Shown: positions 25,377 through 34,099 of the stretch, one piece after another
How positions within the stretch are numbered: the first letter of the stretch is position 1
Layout of the letters: each line of letters opens with the position of its first letter
Origin: JAZUCL01 sp045639125
GTDB lineage: Bacteria; Bacillota; Clostridia; Oscillospirales; QAMX01
Assembly (NCBI GenBank): GCA_045639125.1
Contig: JAZUCL010000012.1
Span: 61,256-125,255 of the forward strand
DNA: 64,000 bases
Reading direction: 5' to 3'
Program-made: the position numbers and the translations under genes
Notes under the pieces: model-generated
The model's database searches: none
What the model was told of the DNA's origin: nothing
Seen by the model: the letters and a program-made list of their open reading frames with translations, nothing else

Positions 25377-27554
25377 ATGTCTAATTTAGTTATAGTTGAG
25401 TCGCCTGCAAAGGCTAAGACAATAGCTAAGTATTTGGGTCCTGACTTTGAGGTACGGGCATCAATGGGCCACCTGCGTGATCTTCCAGCAAAGAAGATCG
25501 GTGTCGATGTGCGTAAAAATTTTGAACCCCTATACGTCCCTATTGATGGTAAAGACGATTTAATAAAAACGCTCCGCAGCCGTGCCGCCGTCAGTGAGAA
25601 GATTTATCTTGCAACTGACCCTGACCGTGAGGGAGAGGCGATTTCATGGCATCTTAAAGAACTTTTGGAGCTTGACGATGAGCGTGCAAATCGTATTACA
25701 TTTAATGAAATTACAAAAAGTGCCGTCAATGAGGGTATTGCTAATCCACGGCGTATTGATATGGAACTTGTAGATGCGCAGCAGGCTCGTCGTGTACTTG
25801 ACCGACTTGTAGGTTATAAACTCAGCCCATTCCTTTGGAAGAAGGTTAAACGTGGTTTGAGTGCAGGACGTGTACAGTCAGTGGTGACACGTCTTGTGGT
25901 TGAGCGTGAACGTGAAATTCGCAGTTTTGTTCCTGAGGAGTCATGGTCCTTGGAACTTCTACTTGCCAAGAAAAACGGAAAGCGTACTTTTGCGGCAAAA
26001 TATATCGGTACAGGTGACGAAAAGATCACGTTGCGTACTGAAAGTGAAACCCTTGCAATTCGTGATACAGTTGAGCGTTTTGCAGAAAAAAATGGCGGTA
26101 TTATAGTTAAATCCGTTAAAAAATCTGATAAACGCCGTAATCCGTCTGCACCATTTATCACCTCAACACTTCAGCAGGAGTCTGCTCGCAGACTCGGTAT
26201 GCAGTCAAAGCGTACTATGGCTGTTGCACAGCAACTTTATGAGGGTATTGAATTGTCCGGCAGAGGCCTTACCGGTCTTATAACCTATATGCGTACTGAC
26301 TCAACTCGTCTTTCTGATGAGGCAACTGCTTCGGCAAGGGAATATATCGTCAACAATTTCGGCAAAGAATTTTGTCCTAAGTCTGTACGTGTATTCAAGA
26401 CGAAAAATGCAGCACAAGATGCCCATGAGGCAATTCGTCCGTCAGATGTAAACTTGACACCTGACCTTTTGAAAAATGACTTGTCCCGTGACCAACTTCG
26501 TTTGTATCGTCTTATCTGGGAGCGTTTTGTCGCTTGCCAGATGTCTGCGGCTACTTTAGACGTTGTCAGCGTTGAGTTTGAGGCTGATAACCATATTTTC
26601 CGTGCCTCCGGTCAAACTGTTAAGTTCCCCGGATTTATGGCTTTGTATGAGGAAAAGCGTGACGACAACACACAAGATGATGAATTTGTCACACTTCCTG
26701 TATTGGAAGAAAATGAACTTCTCCGTCTTGAAAAAACCGTACCTGCACAGCATTTCAGTCAACCTCCTGCAAGATATAATGAGGCTTCTCTCATTAAGAC
26801 AATGGAGGAAAAGGGTATTGGTCGTCCCTCTACCTATGCTCCTACCATCTCCACAGTTTTAGACCGTGACTATGTGGAGAAAGAGGGTAAGTCATTAAAA
26901 CCAACGCCATTAGGTGAGGCAGTTACCGATTTGATGATTGAAAAATTCAGCGACATCGTTGACGTAAAATTCACTGCAGGTATGGAAACCAATTTGGATA
27001 AGGTGGAGGCAGGAAAACTTCCTTGGAAAGACTTAATTGCTTCATTCTACAAAGGCTTTGCAAGCGAACTTAAAAAAGCAGAAGATGAAATGAAAGAGCA
27101 GAGAGTCAAAATCCGTGATGAAGAAAGTGACGAGATCTGCGACTTGTGTGGAAAGAAAATGGTCATCAAGTACGGCAGATTTGGTAAATTTCTTGCTTGT
27201 CCCGGCTATCCGGAATGTAAAAATACGAAAGCGATTGCCGATGATACCGGCTTCAAATGTCCAAAGTGCGGTGGTCGTATTCTTAAAAAGAAGTCTAAAA
27301 ACGGGAAAATATACTACGCTTGTGATAAAAACCCCACTTGTGACTTTATGACGTGGGATGCTCCCATTACAGACGTGTGCCCCAAGTGCGGATACAATCT
27401 GTTTAGACACAACTTCCGTGGCGAAAAGAGTGTGTCTTGTCTGCGTGAGGGCTGTGACTACAAGGTAGTTGAGTCGATGCCTAAGAGTAAAAAATCCGAC
27501 AAGTCAGAAAAATCCGAGGCAACGAAAATAGAAACATCAGAAATTCCATTTTAA
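25377..27554 (+). CDS. topA: DNA topoisomerase I
   Basis: 725-residue type IA topoisomerase that relaxes negative supercoils. A TOPRIM domain (VESPAKAKTIAKYLG at residues 5-19; the acidic triad in TDPDREGEAISWH near 80-92) leads to the catalytic Tyr in GLITYMRTDSTRLS near 300. The C-terminus has three zinc-ribbon-like cysteine clusters (CDLCGKKMVIKYGRFGKFLACPGYPEC; CPKCGGRILKKK; CPKCGYNLF). GGAGG precedes the ATG. It is followed by trmFO 18 bp downstream, a common Firmicutes order. Confidence 0.98.
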   Translation: MSNLVIVESPAKAKTIAKYLGPDFEVRASMGHLRDLPAKKIGVDVRKNFEPLYVPIDGKDDLIKTLRSRAAVSEKIYLATDPDREGEAISWHLKELLELDDERANRITFNEITKSAVNEGIANPRRIDMELVDAQQARRVLDRLVGYKLSPFLWKKVKRGLSAGRVQSVVTRLVVEREREIRSFVPEESWSLELLLAKKNGKRTFAAKYIGTGDEKITLRTESETLAIRDTVERFAEKNGGIIVKSVKKSDKRRNPSAPFITSTLQQESARRLGMQSKRTMAVAQQLYEGIELSGRGLTGLITYMRTDSTRLSDEATASAREYIVNNFGKEFCPKSVRVFKTKNAAQDAHEAIRPSDVNLTPDLLKNDLSRDQLRLYRLIWERFVACQMSAATLDVVSVEFEADNHIFRASGQTVKFPGFMALYEEKRDDNTQDDEFVTLPVLEENELLRLEKTVPAQHFSQPPARYNEASLIKTMEEKGIGRPSTYAPTISTVLDRDYVEKEGKSLKPTPLGEAVTDLMIEKFSDIVDVKFTAGMETNLDKVEAGKLPWKDLIASFYKGFASELKKAEDEMKEQRVKIRDEESDEICDLCGKKMVIKYGRFGKFLACPGYPECKNTKAIADDTGFKCPKCGGRILKKKSKNGKIYYACDKNPTCDFMTWDAPITDVCPKCGYNLFRHNFRGEKSVSCLREGCDYKVVESMPKSKKSDKSEKSEATKIETSEIPF

Positions 27555-27572
27555 CAGTAAAAGGATATAAAT

Positions 27573-28898
27573 ATGAATGTAACAGTAATCGGCGGAGGTC
27601 TTGCAGGCTGTGAAGCGGCATGGCAACTTGCGTGCCGTGGTATAGGGGTAACTATTATTGAAATGAAGCCCCGCAAAAAGTCCCCTGCCCATACTAACGA
27701 CAACTTTGCAGAATTGGTATGTTCCAATTCCCTACGCTCCGACCAAATAGAAAATGCCTGCGGTCTGTTAAAAGAGGAACTTCGTCTTTACGGCTCTCTT
27801 ATAATGACGTGTGCAGACTCTACTCGTGTAGAAGCAGGCGGTGCTTTGGCAGTTGACCGTGAGGGGTTTTCCGCCATGGTAACTGAAAAGATAAAAAGTC
27901 ATCCAAACATAACTGTTATCTCAAAAGAGTGTAACGAAATTCCAAGTGGCGACGTTATAATTGCCACAGGACCTCTCACATCAGAGCCAATGGCAGAGGC
28001 TATTTCCAATAAACTCGGCGGTGACGGCTATCTCCATTTCTACGACGCATCTGCCCCTATTGTAACGCTCGACTCTATTGATATGGACAAGGCATTCTTT
28101 GCTTCACGTTACAACAAGGGTACTGCCGACTACATTAACTGTCCGATGGACAAAGAGCAGTACGAGGCTTTTTGGGCGGAACTTATTCGTGCTGAGGAAG
28201 CACCTGTACACGGTTTCGAGGATAAAAATGTATTTGAAGGCTGTATGCCTGTAGAGGTAATGGCAAGACGTGGTATCGACACTCTCACATTTGGACCGTT
28301 AAAACCAAAGGGATTGCCCGACCCACGTACAGGCAAAGAATACCATGCAGTAGTGCAACTTCGCCGTGACAATAAAGACGGCACTATCTATAATCTCGTA
28401 GGTTTTCAGACCCACTTAAAGCACCCTGAACAAAAGCGTGTATTTTCTATGATTCCTGGTCTTGAAAATGCAGAGTTTGTACGCTATGGTGTTATGCATC
28501 GAAACACTTTTATCAAATCTCCCGGTGTATTAGGTAGCGGATATGAACTTCTTTCTGACCCAAGAATTTATTTTGCAGGACAAATGACGGGTGTTGAGGG
28601 ATATATTGAGTCTACTGCATCAGGATTTACGGCAGGTGTTACAATGGCACGTAAATTGCTTGGACTGTCTACCCTTGATTTTCCATGCGAAACGGCTGTT
28701 GGTGCACTCGCCCATTACATAAGCGATGTATCAGTTAAGGACTTCCAGCCAATGAATGTGAATTACGGCATTATGTCTCCACTTACCATTAAATTCCGTG
28801 GTAAAAAAGACAAACACACGAAACTCGCTGAACGTGCAATGGAGATTGCTAACAGTCTTGTTGATACAGTTTTCGAGGGAATAATTGAAACGAGGTAA
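27573..28898 (+). CDS. trmFO: Methylenetetrahydrofolate-tRNA (uracil-54) methyltransferase
   Basis: 441-residue FAD-dependent enzyme that makes m5U54 in the tRNA T-loop, using methylenetetrahydrofolate. The N-terminal FAD-binding Rossmann motif VIGGGLAGCEAA is at residues 5-16, followed by the CSNSLRSD element near residue 50. The C-terminal part has QMTGVEGYIESTASGFTAG (about 330-348). The length is typical. AAAGGAT lies before the ATG. It runs into plsX with a 4-bp gap. Confidence 0.97.
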   Translation: MNVTVIGGGLAGCEAAWQLACRGIGVTIIEMKPRKKSPAHTNDNFAELVCSNSLRSDQIENACGLLKEELRLYGSLIMTCADSTRVEAGGALAVDREGFSAMVTEKIKSHPNITVISKECNEIPSGDVIIATGPLTSEPMAEAISNKLGGDGYLHFYDASAPIVTLDSIDMDKAFFASRYNKGTADYINCPMDKEQYEAFWAELIRAEEAPVHGFEDKNVFEGCMPVEVMARRGIDTLTFGPLKPKGLPDPRTGKEYHAVVQLRRDNKDGTIYNLVGFQTHLKHPEQKRVFSMIPGLENAEFVRYGVMHRNTFIKSPGVLGSGYELLSDPRIYFAGQMTGVEGYIESTASGFTAGVTMARKLLGLSTLDFPCETAVGALAHYISDVSVKDFQPMNVNYGIMSPLTIKFRGKKDKHTKLAERAMEIANSLVDTVFEGIIETR

Positions 28899-28902
28899 TA
28901 AT

Positions 28903-29913
28903 ATGAGAATAATTGTAGACGTTATGGGCGGTGACGAGGGTACTCGTGCTGCAGTTATCGGCTGTGCAAATGCCGCCGTTGATTTTGATGTTGAAGTTTT
29001 GATGGTAGGCGATGAAACGCTGATACGAAGCGTGCTATCTGATGAAAAACTTGACAATGAGCGACTGTCTGTACTAAATGCCTCTGACGTTGTCACTATG
29101 GAGGACGATCCATTAAAGGCCGTTCGTACAAAACCAGATGCGTCTATGAATGTAGCACTTCGTGCCCTTGCTGACGGAAAGGGCGATGCTCTTGTATCGT
29201 CAGGTAATACAGGTGCTTTACTTACAGGTGCTACGCTACTTGTTAAACGGCTTGACGGTGTTCGCCGTGGTGCGTTGGGTGCTGTTATTCCTAACGGCAA
29301 AAGCGGTGTTCTTCTCATGGATAGCGGTGCAAACGCTGAATGTACAAGTGAATATCTAATGCAGTTTGCACACTTAGGCAATATATACGCAAAAAGTGTT
29401 ATGGGTATCCCCTCTCCTCGTATTGGTCTTGCAAACAACGGCAGCGAGGAGAAGAAAGGTACTCCTTTGCAAGTTGAAACGTATGCACTACTTAAACAGG
29501 CTCATGCTGACGGAACCCTCAATTTTGTAGGCAATATTGAAGGTCGTGACATAATGGCAGACAAGTGTGATGTACTTGTCTGTGATGGATTTACAGGCAA
29601 CCTTATCCTTAAAACAATTGAGGGTGTTTCGGCATTTCTTGTAGGACAAATCAAGGGCATATTCAAGAAGAATTTCATTACAAAGTTGGCGGCCTTACTT
29701 GTTATGCCGGGCATGAAGAACTTTAAGAAGATGCTTGATTACAAGGAAGTTGGCGGTGCACCCATTCTCGGTATCAGAAAACCTGTCTTGAAAGCCCACG
29801 GTGCATCTGATCCAAAAGCATTTTACAACGCAGTTCGTCAGGCAAAGGTATTCGTACAAAGCGGTGCTATAAGTGCTTGCGAAACGGAACTTGCCCAAAA
29901 AGGCGACAATTAG
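28903..29913 (+). CDS. plsX: Phosphate acyltransferase PlsX
   Basis: 336-residue enzyme that makes acyl-phosphate from acyl-ACP for phospholipid synthesis. The N-terminal MRIIVDVMGGDEG is the family signature; SSGNTGAL near residue 98 and CDGFTGNLILKTIEG near 226 follow. I use the ATG at 28903 with a GAGG site 5 bp upstream; an earlier in-frame codon at 28885 has no ribosome site and would overlap trmFO. It leads into acpP and rnc. Confidence 0.97.
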   Translation: MRIIVDVMGGDEGTRAAVIGCANAAVDFDVEVLMVGDETLIRSVLSDEKLDNERLSVLNASDVVTMEDDPLKAVRTKPDASMNVALRALADGKGDALVSSGNTGALLTGATLLVKRLDGVRRGALGAVIPNGKSGVLLMDSGANAECTSEYLMQFAHLGNIYAKSVMGIPSPRIGLANNGSEEKKGTPLQVETYALLKQAHADGTLNFVGNIEGRDIMADKCDVLVCDGFTGNLILKTIEGVSAFLVGQIKGIFKKNFITKLAALLVMPGMKNFKKMLDYKEVGGAPILGIRKPVLKAHGASDPKAFYNAVRQAKVFVQSGAISACETELAQKGDN

Positions 29914-29975
29914 ATTTTTACAGTATTTTAATAAATTGCCGTGTCATATAATGATGTAAGAAAGGACGGGGTAGC

Positions 29976-30206
29976 ATGATATTTGAAACTATCGTGGAAT
30001 TACTCAGTGAGCAGTTTTCCGTTGAACCACACGAATTGACAATGTCAACCTCTCTTGAGGATTTAGGTGCTGACTCTCTCGATGCAGTAGAACTTAGCAT
30101 GGCACTTGAGGAAGAGTTCGATTTACCTCCCTTTCAAGACGAGGACATAGAAAAATTTTGCAATATATCCGACCTTGTCAAATTTATTGAACAGCAAATA
30201 CAGTAG
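29976..30206 (+). CDS. acpP: Acyl carrier protein
   Basis: 76-residue acidic helical carrier for fatty-acid synthesis. The phosphopantetheine attachment Ser34 lies in the DSL motif GADSLDAVEL, and the end (FIEQQIQ) fits the family. GGACGGGG precedes the ATG. It lies between plsX and rnc, the usual Gram-positive order. A TATAAT box at 29947-29952 may give extra transcription of this abundant protein. Confidence 0.97.
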   Translation: MIFETIVELLSEQFSVEPHELTMSTSLEDLGADSLDAVELSMALEEEFDLPPFQDEDIEKFCNISDLVKFIEQQIQ

Positions 30207-30222
30207 GCTGAAAGGGACTTCT

Positions 30223-30909
30223 ATGTTACAATTACAGAAAAAGATAGGCTATACGTTTAAGGACTCAAGTATATTGAAAACTGCCTTGACACACAGTTCA
30301 TTTGCAAATGAGAGCCGTGACAAGCGTATTGAGTGCAACGAGCGTATCGAATTTTTAGGTGACTCAGTTTTGAGTCTTATCACCTCTGACTATATATATA
30401 TCCAATACCGCCAGACACCTGAGGGTGAACTGACGAAAATCCGTGCGTCTGTCGTATGTGAGCAGGCGTTGTTTGAGGTGGCAAATTCGCTTGGGTTAAG
30501 TGACCATATTCTCCTTGGCAAAGGAGAGGAGGCAGGCGGTGGCAGACATCGTCCAAGCATTTTGGCTGACGCAATGGAGGCTGTTATTGGTGCATTGTAC
30601 CTTGACGGAGGCTTTGAAGTTGCACAGAAATTCGTATTAACATACTTAAAACCAAAGATTGCACTTGCGGCAAAGGGCAAGACTTTCCGTGACTACAAAA
30701 CAATGCTTCAAGAGATTGTTCAAAAGAGCAAAGAGGAAGTTTTGTCATACCAACTCGTATCAGAATCAGGCCCCGACCACGATAAGCATTTTGCAGTAGA
30801 AGTACTTCTCAACTCAAACGTATTTGCAAAGGGCGAAGGCAGAAGCAAAAAAGAGGCTGAACAGATGGCGGCACGAAGTGCACTTCAACTTATGGGCGAA
30901 ATTGTCTGA
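30223..30909 (+). CDS. rnc: Ribonuclease III
   Basis: 228-residue endonuclease that processes rRNA and cuts double-stranded RNA. The RNase III signature is NERIEFLGDSVLSL near residues 41-54 (catalytic Glu and Asp); a second acidic pair lies in DAMEAVIGALYLDGG near 116-130. A double-stranded RNA-binding domain occupies about 155-226 (KTMLQEIVQK; GEGRSKKEAEQMAARSAL). I start at the ATG 30223 with AAAGGGA upstream. Its stop overlaps the radical SAM gene by one base. In many Clostridia smc follows a little downstream; it is absent here. Confidence 0.97.
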   Translation: MLQLQKKIGYTFKDSSILKTALTHSSFANESRDKRIECNERIEFLGDSVLSLITSDYIYIQYRQTPEGELTKIRASVVCEQALFEVANSLGLSDHILLGKGEEAGGGRHRPSILADAMEAVIGALYLDGGFEVAQKFVLTYLKPKIALAAKGKTFRDYKTMLQEIVQKSKEEVLSYQLVSESGPDHDKHFAVEVLLNSNVFAKGEGRSKKEAEQMAARSALQLMGEIV

Positions 30910-31922
30910 TGGCATATAGAATTATACCAATATTTGTACCTCACGAAGGGTGTACGCACAACTGCGTATTTTGTAATCAGCGAAAAATTGCTCAAGATAC
31001 GTCTGTTACTCCTTTGGACGTAAGTAACATACTTCGTACCGCTTTTGAAAGTTCTGACTGTGCCGGTGCAGAGATCGCATTCTATGGCGGTAGTTTTACG
31101 GCTATTGACGAAACTCGTCAAAACGAACTTTTAAGAGCCACTGCCCCATACATTGAAAATGGCAAGTGTAAAGGTATTCGTATATCGACACGTCCTGACT
31201 GTATTGATAAAGACTGCCTTGAACGTCTTTCTCGGTTTGGTGTTCACACCATAGAACTTGGTGCCCAGAGTATGTGTGATGAGGTTTTAACTGCGTCTAA
31301 TCGTGGCCATACGGAAAATGATGTATTGACTGCTTGTGCTATGATTAAATCCCATGGTTTTCGTCTTGGCTTGCAAGTGATGACGGGGCTTCCTCTTGAC
31401 ACATTGGAACGCACAATGGAAACGGCAGTTAAAACTGCTGCCATTCGTCCGAATTTCGTGCGGATATACCCTGTCGTTGTAGTAACCAATACGCCATTAT
31501 ACGACTTGTGGAAGGCCGGAAAATACACTCCCCTGACAGTATCTGAAGCGGCGGACAGAGCAGGCAATATGCTTGAAGTTTTCCTAAAGGAAAATATTGA
31601 CGTTATCCGTATCGGCTTAAATCCCAACGAGGAGTTAAGCGGCGGTGGTGCAGTGGCAGGCGGTTATCACCCTGCATTAGGTGAAATGGCACGTTCTCGT
31701 GTGTATCGAAAAAAAGCGATACAATGCCTTATGTCACGTAACTTTAACGGCGGTGATGCCATACTTACAGTAGGCAAAGGCTGTACATCTTTAATGACAG
31801 GTATAAAGCGTGAAAACATAGTGTATCTTATAGATACATATAGTAAAACGTGTAACTTTACTAATATTATTATCCGTGAAAGTGACTTTCTCAAACGATA
31901 CGAGGTAGAGTGTATAAAATAA
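30909..31922 (+). CDS. Elp3-like radical SAM protein
   Basis: 337-residue radical SAM enzyme. The iron-sulphur cluster motif is the CxxxCxxC at residues 15-22 (CTHNCVFC), followed by the AdoMet-binding GGSFTAI near residue 60 and a STRPDCI strand near residue 97. The pattern resembles the Elp3/MiaB-type core but lacks the acetyltransferase domain of full Elp3, being about 100 residues shorter than the Elp3 core plus GNAT. Such proteins follow rnc in many Clostridia; their substrate is not settled. The gene starts at the last base of the rnc stop codon and ends before a bidirectional terminator. Confidence 0.87.
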   Translation: MAYRIIPIFVPHEGCTHNCVFCNQRKIAQDTSVTPLDVSNILRTAFESSDCAGAEIAFYGGSFTAIDETRQNELLRATAPYIENGKCKGIRISTRPDCIDKDCLERLSRFGVHTIELGAQSMCDEVLTASNRGHTENDVLTACAMIKSHGFRLGLQVMTGLPLDTLERTMETAVKTAAIRPNFVRIYPVVVVTNTPLYDLWKAGKYTPLTVSEAADRAGNMLEVFLKENIDVIRIGLNPNEELSGGGAVAGGYHPALGEMARSRVYRKKAIQCLMSRNFNGGDAILTVGKGCTSLMTGIKRENIVYLIDTYSKTCNFTNIIIRESDFLKRYEVECIK

Positions 31923-31957
31923 AAGTCCTAATACATAATTTATGTATTAGGACTTTT
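31921..31957. terminator. Bidirectional terminator between radical SAM and deacetylase genes
   Basis: Perfect inverted repeat AAAAGTCCTAATACATAA / TTATGTATTAGGACTTTT. The last codons and stop of the minus-strand deacetylase gene lie inside its stem, so coding and termination overlap. Confidence 0.9.
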
Positions 31958-32776
31958 ATTTTCAGTAAGTTCCGTCAGCGTACCAAATCGGTAGCCCTCT
32001 GCCTCCCACTTTGTGAGAAGTTCATCTAAAATCTCTGCATTGGTGCTTGAGGTAGAGTGAAGCAGTACAATAGCACCATTGTGGATACGAGGTAAAAGTT
32101 TGTCAAATGCCTGTTCTTTTGTTGGTTGTTTGTCCGTGTACCAATCAACGTATGCAAGACTCCAAAGTATCGTCTTGTATCCCAACTCATTTGCAAGGGC
32201 AAGATTTGCTTCGCTGTATGTGCCTCGTGGTGGACGGTACAGTTTCGGCATATCTAAACCTGTCGTTTCACGATACTTCTTTTCCAAATCGTTTAGTTCA
32301 CGCAAAAATGAATCTTTGTCAGATATTGCCGACATATCAGGGTGATTACACGTATGGTTTGCCACTATATGCCCCTCTTTTGCCATACGTCGAACAATAT
32401 CAGGTGCTGACTCTACCATATGCCCCACAACAAAAAATGCCGCCGGTGCATTATGCTTTGAAAGAGTGTCAAGAATAGAATTTGTGTACCCATTTTCATA
32501 GCCACAGTCAAAAGTCAGATAGATTGTCTTTTCATTTATATCGCCACAGTAGTATCCGTTCCACTGTTTTAACGTGTCGGCGGACAAATTACCAATAGGT
32601 GCTTGCCCTTTTGTTTGAAATGACAGTCCCCAGTTTTGTGCAGACACTTCCTTTACATCGGCATAAACAGGTGCTGTATCTGACGAGGTATCAAAAATCC
32701 GTGCAATAAGCACTCCACAAATAATGAGGAAAAATACGCCGGCCAAAATGCCTGAAATTTGTCGTGCCTTTGTCAT
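31940..32776 (-). CDS. Membrane-anchored polysaccharide deacetylase (PdaA-like)
   Basis: 278-residue carbohydrate esterase family 4 protein. An N-terminal hydrophobic segment (about residues 9-28, GILAGVFFLIICGVLIARI) is a signal anchor. The NodB domain has its motifs: TFDCGYENG (catalytic Asp, about 93), HTCNHPD (zinc His pair, about 146), RPPRGTY (about 188) and VLLHS (about 250). The TFDCGYENG variant of the first motif is typical of PdaA-type N-acetylmuramic acid deacetylases that make spore cortex muramic lactam. A role in cortex is inferred, not shown. The ribosome site (AAAGGGGG) sits in the hairpin stem at 32789-32824. Confidence 0.9.
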   Translation of the reverse strand: MTKARQISGILAGVFFLIICGVLIARIFDTSSDTAPVYADVKEVSAQNWGLSFQTKGQAPIGNLSADTLKQWNGYYCGDINEKTIYLTFDCGYENGYTNSILDTLSKHNAPAAFFVVGHMVESAPDIVRRMAKEGHIVANHTCNHPDMSAISDKDSFLRELNDLEKKYRETTGLDMPKLYRPPRGTYSEANLALANELGYKTILWSLAYVDWYTDKQPTKEQAFDKLLPRIHNGAIVLLHSTSSTNAEILDELLTKWEAEGYRFGTLTELTENKSPNT

Positions 32777-32788
32777 AATATAAAAACC

Positions 32789-32824
32789 CCCTTTGCCCTC
32801 TTATTGTGTGTAGAGAGCAAAGGG
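32789..32824 (-). terminator. Terminator-like hairpin that includes the deacetylase ribosome site
   Basis: Minus-strand stem CCCTTTGCTCTC / GAGGGCAAAGGG followed by GGTTTTT. It lies between the WYL gene and the deacetylase start. The 3' arm continues into AAAGGGGG, which is the only plausible Shine-Dalgarno for the downstream ATG, so folding would both end transcription and hide the ribosome site. Confidence 0.65.
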
Positions 32825-32834
32825 AATATGCGTT

Positions 32835-33818
32835 TTATTCTGTATATCGTTTTGCAGACTTCATCAACTGTTCAAGATATCCTTGACGTACCTCTTTCGG
32901 CGATAATATATCAACTCTGTCACCAAACTGGAACAGCCAGCCGTAAAATGGCGGTCCAACATTTACTTTAACATTTATAAGAAATGAGTTGCCGTCATAA
33001 GGTATCATCATAATATCCTGACCAAATCTGTCAATGACAACCTCTGCAAGAGAATTGTCAAATCGAAGGCTTATCTCCTGTTCCTCGCCTGCAAACATAC
33101 CAAATCGCTGGCCGATATATTCAGCGAGGTTGAAATCAGGCGGCATTGGGTCGATAGGTACAGAAAGTAGTGACACATTCTCCATTCTGTCAACACGAAA
33201 ATGTACTATTTTCTTTCTTTCAGGATTATATGCCACAAGGTAGTAGTTTTCATCGTCCCAGCAGAGTGCATAAGGGCTTACAGTACGATAATTTTTATCG
33301 TTTGTATATACCTTTTCTTTTTGTGAATTGAAATGGTAGTACAAAAATTCAATTTGTACTCTGTCATCAATGGCACGATGCAGAGTATCTACAAAGTAGT
33401 AGATTTTTTCGTTTACGTGCTTCGTTCTACCTGTAACGTACAGTTGACGTTTCAATTCCTTACCGCAGTCACGACTCGTCAGCGTTGTAAGTTTATTTAT
33501 AAGATCCATTGTCTTTTTTTCTGTGATGAACTTACTTGACACAACCGCATCGGCAAGTAGTTTAAGTTCTGCCAACTCAAACCGCCGTGAAGAAAGAAAA
33601 TATCCACCGTATCTGCCACAGGCACGAACAATATCAAGTCCATATCTTCGTAACGCCTCTATATCCTCGTATATCGCCTTTCGCTCAGCCTTGACATCTC
33701 GTATACGAAGAGCCTCTAACAGTTCTGGCATTGTAACAGGGTGTTTTTCGTCACTCTCACTATTGAGAATATCCGCAAGATAGAGTATTCTAAGCCGTCG
33801 ATTTTCTACACTTCCCAT
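32835..33818 (-). CDS. WYL-domain transcriptional regulator
   Basis: 327-residue DNA-binding protein. An N-terminal winged HTH (about residues 5-70, LRILYLADILNSESDEKHPVTMPELLEAL) is followed by a WYL domain (about 140-210), seen in the DDRVQIEFLYYHFNSQ segment and the YRTVSPYALCWDDENYYLVAY strand run; a C-terminal WCX-like extension follows. WYL regulators sense small ligands or nucleic acids and often act in DNA damage or stress; the target is unknown. The gene lies downstream of an array of DnaA-box-like sites, one of which overlaps the likely promoter. Confidence 0.93.
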   Translation of the reverse strand: MGSVENRRLRILYLADILNSESDEKHPVTMPELLEALRIRDVKAERKAIYEDIEALRRYGLDIVRACGRYGGYFLSSRRFELAELKLLADAVVSSKFITEKKTMDLINKLTTLTSRDCGKELKRQLYVTGRTKHVNEKIYYFVDTLHRAIDDRVQIEFLYYHFNSQKEKVYTNDKNYRTVSPYALCWDDENYYLVAYNPERKKIVHFRVDRMENVSLLSVPIDPMPPDFNLAEYIGQRFGMFAGEEQEISLRFDNSLAEVVIDRFGQDIMMIPYDGNSFLINVKVNVGPPFYGWLFQFGDRVDILSPKEVRQGYLEQLMKSAKRYTE

Positions 33819-33869
33819 GTTACCGCCCCTTCAAGTAATATTTCTTGTATACGCAGAATTTACAGTGAG

Positions 33870-34026
33870 TTATCCACAGTTTCCACAGGTTTTTCCACAC
33901 AAACAGACATTTTCCCCTTGCTGTATCCGTGATTTTACTGTATTCTCAAAAAGTTATCCACAGTTTTCCACAAGTTTTCCTATGATTATACTAAATATTT
34001 ACCCTATATAATTACCGTTTTCCACA
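33870..34026 (+). promoter_or_regulatory. Cluster of DnaA-box-like sites
   Basis: Two perfect DnaA boxes TTATCCACA (33870-33878 and 33954-33962) and four one- or two-mismatch boxes, all in the same orientation: TTTCCACA (33880-33887), TTTTCCACA (33891-33899, 33964-33972 and 34018-34026). AT-rich sequence (33976-34016) lies between the last two. The first three boxes are spaced by about one helical turn. The whole gap 33819-34099 between tsaD and the WYL gene contains nothing else. A candidate -10 of the WYL gene (TATACA on the minus strand, 33851-33846) places the first box over its -35 region. This may be a DnaA-titration or DnaA-regulated site; no dnaA, dnaN or rpmH is near. Confidence 0.75.
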
Positions 34027-34099
34027 GGCAAATATTACAATCCGTTTACACGGTGTCACCGCTTTGTCATTATTGTGCAAAAACAGATTCAAACTGTAG

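Noticed and set aside
33819..34099. DnaA-box cluster as the main chromosome origin
   Set aside because: No dnaA, dnaN, recF or rpmH nearby; cannot be called oriC without skew data.
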